A DNA stretch of 36,389 nucleotides from Spirochaetaceae bacterium (GTDB lineage Bacteria; Spirochaetota; Spirochaetia; SZUA-6; Bin103), in the NCBI GenBank assembly GCA_028820215.1, contig JAPPKD010000003.1, forward strand, positions 1-36,389, given 5' to 3'. Every line of letters begins with the position of its first letter. The stretch's first letter is position 1. Position numbers and translations under genes: made by a program. Positions 8,133 to 15,247 of this stretch are shown piece by piece. The notes under the pieces were generated by a model. The model ran no database searches, was not told the DNA's origin, and saw nothing but the letters and a program-made list of their open reading frames with translations.

Positions 8133-8157
8133 GACCCCTCCTGTTGCGGGAGCTTCC

Positions 8158-8231
<74 letters not shown>

Positions 8232-8253
8232 ATGTGCGCCGCACGGCGCCGCA

Positions 8254-8955
8254 TCAAGTTACACCGCTCGGGCACGGACGGCGAGTCCCGAGCCCGACGG
8301 CCTGCGCTTCCGGGTGCGGCTCCACGCACGCCCGGCGTACCCATGCGCCGATGCCGGCGTCGCGAAGCCGCCGCTCGATCTCGGAGAGCTGCGCCTCGGA
8401 GGCGGGTTCGGTGACCACCCGGATCCGGTCCCCGAACGGCTCCAGGGTGGCGGGGATGTCCCGGAGTCGCAGCCGGTCGAGCAGGTCGTGGGCGTTGTCC
8501 GGGATCCTGAACACCCCGACTTGCAGCAGGTACCGCGTCGGGGGCGGTACCTGCAGAACGTGCAGGCGCACCCGGGCCACCCCGGAACGCAGCATCCCCA
8601 ACTCGCGTGCGGCGCCTAGGGACAGGTCGATGATGCGGTCGGCCACGAACGGACCGCGGTCGTTGATGCGGACCTCGACGCTTCCGCTACCGCCCGTAAG
8701 GGAGACTCTCACCAGGGTGTCGAACGGCAGGGTCGGGTGCGCGGCGGTCAGCGCGAACATGTCGTACTGCTCGCCGCTCGCGGTCGGCCGGCCATGGAAC
8801 TGCCAGCCGTACCAGGATGCCAGGCCGGTGATGCCCGCGGGGAGTGCTGCCCGCTCGTGCTGGCTGGGCGCGGCGGTGAACGATACCGGCAGCGCCTCCT
8901 GCGCGGCGGCGCCGGCGGCGATGAGCGCGAACAAAGCCAGGAAGATGGCGTACAT
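8254..8955 (-). CDS. rlpA: RlpA-family septal lytic transglycosylase with SPOR domain
   Basis: 233 residues from the ATG at 8953-8955. A signal peptide spans about residues 1-18 (hydrophobic, ending GAAAQ); no lipobox Cys is present, so it is probably periplasmic rather than a lipoprotein. A double-psi beta-barrel follows with the RlpA hallmarks GLASWYG, FHGRPTASGE, LTAAH and RINDRGPFVADRIIDLS, including the catalytic His and Asp. The C-terminal third is a SPOR domain (YLLQVGVF through GAWVRRA) that binds denuded septal glycan. RlpA enzymes cleave stem-peptide-free glycan during cell separation. The frame extends 36 codons upstream, but the signal peptide and a -10 box at 8963-8968 support this start. 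Confidence 0.93.
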   Translation of the reverse strand: MYAIFLALFALIAAGAAAQEALPVSFTAAPSQHERAALPAGITGLASWYGWQFHGRPTASGEQYDMFALTAAHPTLPFDTLVRVSLTGGSGSVEVRINDRGPFVADRIIDLSLGAARELGMLRSGVARVRLHVLQVPPPTRYLLQVGVFRIPDNAHDLLDRLRLRDIPATLEPFGDRIRVVTEPASEAQLSEIERRLRDAGIGAWVRRACVEPHPEAQAVGLGTRRPCPSGVT

Positions 8956-8962
8956 CCACTTG

Positions 8963-8968
8963 ATTATC
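8963..8968 (-). promoter_or_regulatory. -10-like element GATAAT before rlpA
   Basis: On the minus strand GATAAT (5 of 6) ends 7 nt before the ATG at 8955, predicting a transcript that starts at or one base from the start codon. No convincing -35 at 17 bp. It lies inside the 43-bp gap shared with the divergent prpB. Confidence 0.4.
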
Positions 8969-8998
8969 GACTCCGGGATCTGCAAATTGAGGCCGGCG

Positions 8999-9889
8999 AT
9001 GAGCGGCGATCTGCGTGCGGCCCTGGCCGCCGAGCGTCCCCTGCAGGTGGTCGGCGTGATCAACGCCTATGCCGCGGTGCAGGCGCGGTCGGCCGGATTC
9101 CGGGCGATCTACCTGTCCGGCGCGGGCGTGGCCAACGCGGGATTCGCGCTACCCGACCTGGCGATGACCGGCCTGGGGGACGTGCTGGAGGACACGCGCC
9201 GGATCACCGGTGCCGTGCCCCTGCCGTTGCTGGTGGATGCCGACACCGGCTGGGGCGAGGGCCTTACCATCGGCCGCACCGCCCGCGAGTTGGCGCGCGC
9301 GGGCGCCGCCGCCATGCACCTGGAGGACCAGGTGCAGACCAAGCGGTGCGGGCACCGCGGCGGCAAGCAGCTCGTGGCGGCCGACCTGATGCAGGAGCGG
9401 ATCGCCGCGGCCGCAGACGGCCGGCCCGACGAGCGCTTCGTGGTGATGGCGCGCACCGACGCGCTGGCGGTCGAGGGTCTGGAATCGGCGGTGGAGCGGT
9501 GCGGGCGCTACGTGGAAGCCGGAGCGGATATGATCTTCTTCGAAGGGGCCACCGCACTCGAGCAGTTCGGCCGCGTGGCCGACGCGGCAAGGGTGCCGGT
9601 GCTGGCCAACATCACCGAGTTCGGAAAGACGCCGCTGTGGACGCGCGAGCAGCTCGCGGCGGCCGGGGTGGCGCTGGTGCTCTACCCGCTGTCCGGGTTC
9701 CGCGCCATGGCCAAGGCGGCGGCCGGCGTGTTCGAGACGATCCGGCGCGATGGCACGCAAAGGGAGACGATCACGCAGATGCAGACACGTGCGGAGCTGT
9801 ACGAGACACTGGATTACGAGCGCTATGAGGCGCGTGCGGACGCGATCCTGGCCCGGGCGGACCAGGGACGGAACGGCAACCGTGGCTGA
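8999..9889 (+). CDS. prpB: 2-methylisocitrate lyase (PrpB-like)
   Basis: 296 residues from the ATG at 8999. It belongs to the isocitrate lyase/PEP mutase superfamily: metal-binding DADTGWGEG at 80-88 and the catalytic loop KRCGH at 115-119 with Cys117, the form seen in methylisocitrate lyases. It would split 2-methylisocitrate into pyruvate and succinate in propionate catabolism. The stop overlaps the GTG of prpC by 8 nt, so the two are translationally coupled. The open frame continues upstream to 8144 across rlpA and the tRNA, which cannot be coding. Other family members (oxaloacetate decarboxylase, phosphonate lyases) are possible but less likely beside prpC and near prpD. Confidence 0.9.
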   Translation: MSGDLRAALAAERPLQVVGVINAYAAVQARSAGFRAIYLSGAGVANAGFALPDLAMTGLGDVLEDTRRITGAVPLPLLVDADTGWGEGLTIGRTARELARAGAAAMHLEDQVQTKRCGHRGGKQLVAADLMQERIAAAADGRPDERFVVMARTDALAVEGLESAVERCGRYVEAGADMIFFEGATALEQFGRVADAARVPVLANITEFGKTPLWTREQLAAAGVALVLYPLSGFRAMAKAAAGVFETIRRDGTQRETITQMQTRAELYETLDYERYEARADAILARADQGRNGNRG

Positions 9890-10985
9890 GGCGAGCGCCG
9901 GTCTGAGCGGCGTGGTCGCCGGCCGCTCGGCGATCGCGACCGTCGGCAAGGGCCACGGCCTGCGCTATCGCGGCTACGCGATCGAGGAGCTGGCGGGTGG
10001 CGCCTGCTTCGAGGAGGTGGCCTGGCTGCTGATCCACGGCGAGCTGCCGGGACGCGCCGAGCTCGACGTGTATCGGCAGCGGCTGGCCGCGCGCCGGGCG
10101 CTGCCGGAGGCGGTCCGCGGGATCATGCAGCGGTTGCCCGATCACGCCCACCCGATGGACGTGCTGCGTACCGGCTGCTCGGCGCTGGGAGCGGTCGCCC
10201 CGGTCGTGGATCCCGCCGCCATGGTGGACGCGGCCGACACGCTGCTGGCGCAGTTGCCGGCCGTCATCGGCGCGTGGCGCGGCGCCGTCGCGGATGGTGC
10301 CGGCGCCGGGTCGCTCGCCGCCCACACCCTGGTGCAGCTCGGCGCCGGGCCGGTGACGCCCGAGGCCGAGCGCACCCTGGACGTCGCCATGACCCTGTAC
10401 GCCGAGCACGAGTTCAACGCCTCCACCTTCGCGGCGCGAACCGCAGCCTCCACCCTCACCGACTTCCACTCCGCGATCACGGCAGCCATCGGCACGCTGC
10501 GCGGGCCTCTGCACGGCGGCGCCAACGAGGCGGCGCTCGACCTGATTCGCTCCTTCGACGACCCGGACGCGGCCGAAGCCGGCGTCATGCGGGCGCTGGC
10601 TGAGAAGAAGCTGATCATGGGGTTCGGCCACCGCGTCTACCGCGACGGCGATCCCCGCTCGCCGATCATCGAGGCGTGCGCGGAGCGGCTGGGGGCCGGG
10701 CACGGCGGCGCCCGGATGCTGGCGATCGCGCGCCGCATCGAGGCGGTGATGCGGCGGGAGAAGGGGCTGTTCCCGAACCTGGACTTCTACAGCGCCGTGG
10801 TGTTCGACCAGCTCGGCATCGAGCAGCGCCTGTTCACGCCGGTGTTCGTGATCGCCCGCCTGACCGGCTGGGCCGCGCACGTCATCGAGCAGCTCGCCGA
10901 CAACAAGCTGATCCGCCCCACCGCCGAGTACGTCGGCCCCGACGACCGGGCGTTCGTGCCGCTTTCGGAGCGCTCTACTCCTTGA
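9882..10985 (+). CDS. prpC: 2-methylcitrate synthase / citrate synthase family
   Basis: 367 residues from the GTG at 9882, overlapping the prpB stop by 8 nt; the longer in-frame start at 9750 lies within prpB. Citrate synthase fold with HGGANEAAL (catalytic His near 212), GHRVYRDGDPR (second His near 250) and LDFYSAVVFD (catalytic Asp near 307). The length fits the short bacterial citrate and methylcitrate synthases. Pairing with prpB favours condensation of propionyl-CoA with oxaloacetate, although a dual or plain citrate synthase cannot be excluded from sequence alone. The last 11 bp overlap the convergent gene 10975-11307. Confidence 0.9.
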   Translation: MAEASAGLSGVVAGRSAIATVGKGHGLRYRGYAIEELAGGACFEEVAWLLIHGELPGRAELDVYRQRLAARRALPEAVRGIMQRLPDHAHPMDVLRTGCSALGAVAPVVDPAAMVDAADTLLAQLPAVIGAWRGAVADGAGAGSLAAHTLVQLGAGPVTPEAERTLDVAMTLYAEHEFNASTFAARTAASTLTDFHSAITAAIGTLRGPLHGGANEAALDLIRSFDDPDAAEAGVMRALAEKKLIMGFGHRVYRDGDPRSPIIEACAERLGAGHGGARMLAIARRIEAVMRREKGLFPNLDFYSAVVFDQLGIEQRLFTPVFVIARLTGWAAHVIEQLADNKLIRPTAEYVGPDDRAFVPLSERSTP

Positions 10986-11307
10986 GCGCCAGGTGGACGA
11001 TGACCGGCAGCGCGACGCCTGCCGGCAGCGTGCCGGTCAGGCGCAGCCAGCCGCCGAAGTGGCGGAGGCGCGCGAACGTGGTCGGTCCCGGCGTGCTCGG
11101 CAGCGCGATCTCCGTGCCCTCGTCGGTCCAGTGGATGCCGTCCGGCGCGATCTGCACGCGGGCGACCGCACCGGCGGGAGCCTCGCCGTCGATGAGGCGG
11201 AGGAAGAAGATTGCCTCGCGCGCCCACGCCGATTCGTACGGCTCGGTGGCGAACTCGCCTTCCCAGGTGGTGCCCAGCTCGATCGCCGCGGTGTGACTCT
11301 GCCTCAT
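10975..11307 (-). CDS. Conserved-looking hypothetical protein, 110 aa
   Basis: I do not recognise a family. 110 residues from an ATG at 11305-11307 preceded by a good GAGAGG ribosome binding site. No signal peptide or membrane segment. The alternating polar/hydrophobic pattern, with IHWTDEGTEI, FARLRHFGGWLRLTGTL and a closing VIVHLALKE, suggests an all-beta sandwich, perhaps a small carbohydrate- or ligand-binding domain. It starts 14 bp after the stop of the 284-residue neighbour on the same strand, so the two form an operon. Its 3' end overlaps prpC by 11 bp in convergent orientation, with no room for a terminator. Confidence 0.75.
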   Translation of the reverse strand: MRQSHTAAIELGTTWEGEFATEPYESAWAREAIFFLRLIDGEAPAGAVARVQIAPDGIHWTDEGTEIALPSTPGPTTFARLRHFGGWLRLTGTLPAGVALPVIVHLALKE

Positions 11308-11320
11308 CGTTCCTCTCCCC

Positions 11321-12175
11321 TCACGTGGCCGTGGAGACCGCGACGCTGTCCACGTACAGGAACGCGCGCGTGGCGGCGTCGCTCTCCACGAAGAAGGCGA
11401 CGTTCAGCATCGACCACAGGTTGGGCATCGCCGGCAGCCGCATCGGCTCGATGCCGGCCACGTCCAGGTCGCGCTCGTTGCAGCGGAATCCCAGGAAGCG
11501 CATGCCGGCCAGGTCGAAGTCCAGCCGCAGGTAGTACCAGTTGTGCTTGGTGGCGATCTCGTTGTAGCAGAGCCGCTGGCCGCCGCCCGGAACGTCGACC
11601 CAGTTGCGGGACTTGAAGTGGAAGTGCGACCAGGTCTTGCCGCGGGTGCCGATGTCGTGGAGCGGCTCGCGCTCGTTCTTGTACTGCCAGCACTCGGCGC
11701 GCCGGCCCTCGAATGCGTTGAGGTAGCGGATGTGCGGCATGACCCGGAGCGGCTCGGCCGCCTGCTCGTCGGCGTGCTGGAGGTCGAGCAGGATCCCGAA
11801 CGCGCGCACCGCCGTCTCGCCGAGCTCCAGCTCGTTCGCCTCCGGCTTGAAGGTGACGATCGCCTCCACGCGCAGCGGTCCGGCGGTGCGGAAGGTGGAG
11901 CGCTTGATCGCCGTGCAGAAGGTGCCGGGCTTGGCGCGCGTGGCCAGCTTCAGCGCGTAGGCGCCGCCGATCGCGCCGGAGGTGCCCGCGTCCCACATGG
12001 TCAGGTTGCTGAGCATCGGCGGGCGCATGTCCATGTACTCCGGCAGCATGGCGTCAACACGGTCCTCGTAGTTGCCGATCAGCGCGCCCCAGCCGTTCAC
12101 GCCGTCGTTGAAGTCGTCGTAGAACAGCAGCCGCTGCAGCGGCTCGAACGAGCTCAGGGTCGTGTGTGCCTGCAT
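11321..12175 (-). CDS. Hypothetical beta-sandwich-like protein, 284 aa
   Basis: Function not recognised. 284 residues, ATG at 12173-12175, no evident signal peptide. The start (LLFYDDFNDGVNGW) resembles the opening strand of concanavalin/LamG-like sandwich proteins, and the rest alternates beta-type strands with aromatic-rich loops (WSHFHFKSRNW, HNWYYLRLDFDLAGMRFLGF) and ends FLYVDSVAV, again typical of a jelly roll. Six or more Trp and many Tyr would suit carbohydrate binding; no catalytic motif is evident. It probably works with the 110-residue protein encoded directly downstream. The pair lies between prpC and a TA module, on the opposite strand to the prp genes. Confidence 0.75.
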   Translation of the reverse strand: MQAHTTLSSFEPLQRLLFYDDFNDGVNGWGALIGNYEDRVDAMLPEYMDMRPPMLSNLTMWDAGTSGAIGGAYALKLATRAKPGTFCTAIKRSTFRTAGPLRVEAIVTFKPEANELELGETAVRAFGILLDLQHADEQAAEPLRVMPHIRYLNAFEGRRAECWQYKNEREPLHDIGTRGKTWSHFHFKSRNWVDVPGGGQRLCYNEIATKHNWYYLRLDFDLAGMRFLGFRCNERDLDVAGIEPMRLPAMPNLWSMLNVAFFVESDAATRAFLYVDSVAVSTAT

Positions 12176-12277
12176 GGCGGCACTGTCTCACACCCGCCGG
12201 CGCGCGGGAACCGGCCTGCAAGGAGATCAGGAGGACAGCTCGCCCAGCTCCAGCAAAGGACGGGCGTGTGATATGGT

Positions 12278-12285
12278 TCATATGA
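12278..12285. promoter_or_regulatory. Palindrome TCATATGA upstream of the first Phd/PIN module
   Basis: A perfect 8-bp palindrome 27 bp before the antitoxin ATG, next to TATGGT at 12272-12277 and TATGAC at 12281-12286, either of which could be a -10. Phd/YefM antitoxins usually bind short palindromes over their own promoter, so this is a candidate operator. The rest of 12176-12312 is the divergent gap between the 284-residue gene and the antitoxin and shows nothing else clear. Confidence 0.25.
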
Positions 12286-12312
12286 CCACATCAATCGATA
12301 CGGTTGGGAAGA

Positions 12313-12585
12313 ATGATACGCGAAGCCAGCGCGATGGCCGTGCGGCAGCATCTGGGCGAGTTGCTGAACGAGGTTCAGTATCGGAGGGGGAAGATCGTCG
12401 TTACCAAGGCGGGCAGGCCGGTTGCCGCCCTCGTCGATATCGCGATGTTCGAGCGCCTGCGCAAGCTGGACGAGGAATTCGACCGCATGAGGGGCGAGTT
12501 CGCGCACGCGTTCGCCGATGCGACCGAACACGACGTGCAGGCTCTGACCGATGAGGCCGTCAAGGCCGTGCGGCGGCACCGTTGA
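12313..12585 (+). CDS. Phd/YefM-family antitoxin
   Basis: 90 residues from the ATG at 12313; a TTG three codons earlier is less likely. A GGGAAG sequence sits just before the ATG. The N-terminal half has the Phd/YefM DNA-binding fold: VRQHLGELLNEVQ, then GKIVVTKAGRPVAALVDIAMFERL. The C-terminal half is charged and helical, as expected of the toxin-wrapping tail. It would neutralise the PIN protein encoded 6 bp downstream and repress the operon. Confidence 0.88.
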   Translation: MIREASAMAVRQHLGELLNEVQYRRGKIVVTKAGRPVAALVDIAMFERLRKLDEEFDRMRGEFAHAFADATEHDVQALTDEAVKAVRRHR

Positions 12586-12591
12586 CGCCTG

Positions 12592-12999
12592 ATGAGGGTC
12601 GTGCTCGACACGAACGTGTTGCTGTCGGGCCTGATGACGCCAACGGGAGTGCCGGGAAGGATCGTCGCGGCATGGATCGACGCGGAGTTCGAGCTCGTGA
12701 TGTCGCTCGATCAGGTCAGTGAAGTCGCTCGGGTCCTGGCGTATCCGAAGATCCGTGACCGGCTGTGTTGGGACCAGGAGCGAATCGAGAGCTTCATCAA
12801 GCAGCTTCATGTTCGAGCCGAGGTGATCGACCTCGGATCGACCGCGGCCGAGGTGCCGCGGGATCCCAAGGACTCCCCTGTGCTGGCGCCGCTGGTGGCG
12901 GCGAAGGCCGACCTCCTGGTGACCGGTGACGCTGATCTCCTGGCGCTGCGCAGCGGCCATCCGATCGAGACGCCGACAGAGTTCGGGAGTCGTCTCTGA
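12592..12999 (+). CDS. PIN-domain toxin, COG1569-like family
   Basis: 135 residues. The PIN acidic residues are present: Asp6 in VVLDTNVLLSG, Glu44, Asp94 in DPKDSPVLA, and Asp113/Asp115 in TGDADLLAL. PIN toxins are Mg-dependent RNases that cut tRNA, rRNA or mRNA. The start is 6 bp after the antitoxin stop. Translation of the module runs toward prpD, whose start is about 15 bp downstream, so read-through into prpD is possible. Family call is firm; target RNA unknown. Confidence 0.9.
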   Translation: MRVVLDTNVLLSGLMTPTGVPGRIVAAWIDAEFELVMSLDQVSEVARVLAYPKIRDRLCWDQERIESFIKQLHVRAEVIDLGSTAAEVPRDPKDSPVLAPLVAAKADLLVTGDADLLALRSGHPIETPTEFGSRL

Positions 13000-13014
13000 A
13001 ATGGTGTGCATCGC

Positions 13015-14427
13015 ATGAAAACGGATGAGGTCCTGGAGCGGCTCGCCGCCTACGCGGCGGAGCCGCCGCCGTTCCCGCAGGCAGCCCACGACGGCGCTCG
13101 TCTGTGTCTGCTGGATGCGCTGGGCTGCGCCGCGTTGGCGCTACGCCACCCTGCCTGCACCCGCCTCTTGGGACCGTTCGTCCCGGGCCAGGACGCAGCC
13201 GTGCCCGGCGGCGCCCGGGTGCCCGGCACGGCGCTTGCGCTGGACCCGATACAGGCGGCGTTCAACATCTCGATGCTGATCCGCTGGCTGGACTACAACG
13301 ACACGTGGCTGGCGGCCGAGTGGGGCCACCCCTCTGACAACATGGGCGCGCTGCTGGCCGTGGCAGACCACCTGTGCCGCACGGGGCAGCGCCGCGTCAC
13401 GATGCGCGAGCTGGAGTCGCTGATCGTGCGCGCTTACGAGATCCAGGGCGTGCTGGCGATCGACAACAGCTTCAACCGCGTGGGATTCGATCACGTCCTG
13501 CTGGTGAAGCTGGCCTGTGCGTGCACGGTGACCGCCCTGCTCTCAGGCGACGCGCGGGCCGTGGCGGACGCCGCGTCTCAGGCGCTGGTCGACGCCGGCC
13601 CGCTGCGTACGTACCGCCACGCGCCCAACACCGGTTCGCGCAAGTCGTGGGCGGCCGGCGACGCCGCGGCGCGCGCGGTGCAGCTCGCCTACCTGACGAT
13701 GCGCGGGGAGCCGGGCTACCCGCGCGCGGTGGAGACGCCGCGCTGGGGCTTCGACGCGGTGCTGCTGCGCGGGCAGCCGCTGCGCTGCGGGCCGCTGGCC
13801 AGCCACATCGTCGAGCACGTGCTGTTCAAGGTCGACTTCCCCGCGGAGTTCCACGCGCAGACCGCGGCCGAGGCGGCGATCGCCCTGCACCCGCGGGTGC
13901 GCGACCGGCTGGACGAGATCGAGCGCATCGACATCCGCACCCAGGAGGCCGCGGTGCGGATCATCGACAAGACCGGCCCGCTGGCCAATCCGGCCGACCG
14001 CGACCACTGCCTGCAATACATCGTCGCGGTGGGGCTTCTGGCCGGCGAGCTGACCGACCACCACTATGATGACGAGTTCGCGGCTGACGCGCGCATCGAC
14101 CGGCTGCGCGGCCTGATGCGGGTGGCCGAGGAGCCGTCGTACAGCGCCGGCTACCTGGATCCGGCCGAGCGCTCGATCGCCAACGCCGTGCAGGTGCACT
14201 TCACCGACGGCACCAGCACGAATTCCGTGGAGGTGGTCTATCCGATCGGCCATCCGCGCCGGCGCGCGGAGGCGCTGCCCCGGCTGCGGCGCAAGCTGCG
14301 GGCCAACCTGGCGACGGCGTTCGACGCCCGGAGGGTGGAGCGCATCGCGGCCTGGTTCGACGACGGCGCCGCGCTGGCGGACATGACGGTGTCGGACTTC
14401 ATGGAGGCTCTGGTTGTCGAGCCATGA
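13015..14427 (+). CDS. prpD: 2-methylcitrate dehydratase (MmgE/PrpD family)
   Basis: 470 residues from the ATG at 13015; a GTG at 13006 in frame is an alternative, and neither has a well-spaced ribosome binding site. MmgE/PrpD family throughout: the N-terminal helical domain with LLDALGCAALAL, WLDYNDTW, WGHPSDN, then GSRKSWAAGDAAARAVQLA, FKVDFPAEFHAQTA and the PrpD-specific GPLANPADRDHCLQYIV. It dehydrates 2-methylcitrate to 2-methylaconitate, the step between PrpC and PrpB. No acnD, prpF or prpR is in the window; an aconitase elsewhere would be needed for rehydration. It is separated from prpBC by about 2 kb of unrelated genes. Confidence 0.93.
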   Translation: MKTDEVLERLAAYAAEPPPFPQAAHDGARLCLLDALGCAALALRHPACTRLLGPFVPGQDAAVPGGARVPGTALALDPIQAAFNISMLIRWLDYNDTWLAAEWGHPSDNMGALLAVADHLCRTGQRRVTMRELESLIVRAYEIQGVLAIDNSFNRVGFDHVLLVKLACACTVTALLSGDARAVADAASQALVDAGPLRTYRHAPNTGSRKSWAAGDAAARAVQLAYLTMRGEPGYPRAVETPRWGFDAVLLRGQPLRCGPLASHIVEHVLFKVDFPAEFHAQTAAEAAIALHPRVRDRLDEIERIDIRTQEAAVRIIDKTGPLANPADRDHCLQYIVAVGLLAGELTDHHYDDEFAADARIDRLRGLMRVAEEPSYSAGYLDPAERSIANAVQVHFTDGTSTNSVEVVYPIGHPRRRAEALPRLRRKLRANLATAFDARRVERIAAWFDDGAALADMTVSDFMEALVVEP

Positions 14428-14446
14428 CCTCGACGGGAGGAAGCGA

Positions 14447-15163
14447 ATGCACGTATTGATCACCGGTTCCGCCGGCAGACTGGGCCGGGTGCTGGTCGCG
14501 GGCCTGTCCGCACGGCACCGGTTGCGCGGCTACGACCTGCAACCGACACCGGGCGTCGAGGATTCGGTGGTCGGCGACCTTCAGAACCCGGAGCGGCTGA
14601 CCGCCGCGGCGGACGGGGTGGACGGCATCGTCCACCTGAGGGCCGTCGTGGGCGGTGCGCACGGCTGGGAGGCCGTGCTTCAGGCCAACATCGTCGGCAT
14701 GCGCAACGCGCTGGAGGCGGCGCGTCGCGCCGGTGTGCGGCGCTTCGTGTTCGCGAGCCGCGCCGGACTGGTCGAGCGCTATCCGCGCAAGCTGACGCGC
14801 ACGGTGGACCTGCCGACGCGGCCGTTCGACGACTATTCGGTCAGCAAGGCGTTCGGGGAACAGCTCGGCCACCGCTACCACGACGATTTCGGGATCGAGT
14901 TCGTGGCGGTGCGCATCGGCAGCTTCCGCGCCGACCGGACCGATACCCGGCATCCGCACGACCTCAGCCACGGCGACGCCGTGCGGGTGTTCGAGGCGGC
15001 CCTCACCCATCCCGGTGTGGGTTTCGAGATCGTCTTCGGCGTCTCCGACGCGGTGTGGCCGCTGTACGACCTGGACCACGGGCGCCGCGCCATCGGCTAC
15101 CACCCGCAGGACCGCTGCGAGCTCACCGAGGCGGCGGACACCTCTCCCCGCTTCCGCGACTGA
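14447..15163 (+). CDS. NAD-dependent extended SDR, uronate-dehydrogenase-like
   Basis: 238 residues from the ATG at 14447 with GGGAGG 8 nt upstream; the longer frame from 14414 overlaps prpD. Rossmann glycine motif TGSAGRLG at 6-13, Asp30 at the end of strand 2 (NAD preference), Ser104, and YSVSK at 130-134 with catalytic Tyr and Lys. The C-terminal HPHDLSHGDAVRVFEAAL, IVFGVSDAVWP and AIGYHPQD match the pattern of uronate dehydrogenases that oxidise hexuronates to aldarolactones. Substrate is not proven and other sugar-modifying epimerases are possible. It follows prpD by 19 bp and is probably co-transcribed. Confidence 0.85.
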   Translation: MHVLITGSAGRLGRVLVAGLSARHRLRGYDLQPTPGVEDSVVGDLQNPERLTAAADGVDGIVHLRAVVGGAHGWEAVLQANIVGMRNALEAARRAGVRRFVFASRAGLVERYPRKLTRTVDLPTRPFDDYSVSKAFGEQLGHRYHDDFGIEFVAVRIGSFRADRTDTRHPHDLSHGDAVRVFEAALTHPGVGFEIVFGVSDAVWPLYDLDHGRRAIGYHPQDRCELTEAADTSPRFRD

Positions 15164-15185
15164 GGCGCCGGGCCTCAGAGAAGAA

Positions 15186-15223
15186 AGGGCGCCGCACGCG
15201 GAGTTGATCCGCGCCAGCGCCCT
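15186..15223 (-). terminator. Terminator hairpin between the SDR and fdhA-like genes
   Basis: AGGGCGC (15186-15192) pairs with GCGCCCT (15217-15223), and inside it CGCGGA (15197-15202) pairs with TCCGCG (15208-15213) around a GTTGA loop. On the minus strand it is followed by TTTCTTCTC, making it a likely terminator for the formaldehyde dehydrogenase gene; it may also stop the convergent SDR transcript. Confidence 0.65.
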
Positions 15224-15247
15224 CCGGTCTATCCGATGCGTGCGGCG

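Noticed and set aside
10975..12175. The two minus-strand hypothetical genes as one frameshifted gene
   Set aside because: Each has its own start; the smaller has a good ribosome binding site and the larger ends in a natural-looking terminal strand.
15164..15247. Riboswitch or small RNA in the gap between the SDR and fdhA-like genes
   Set aside because: The structure is a simple hairpin with a T-rich tail for the minus-strand gene, better explained as a terminator.
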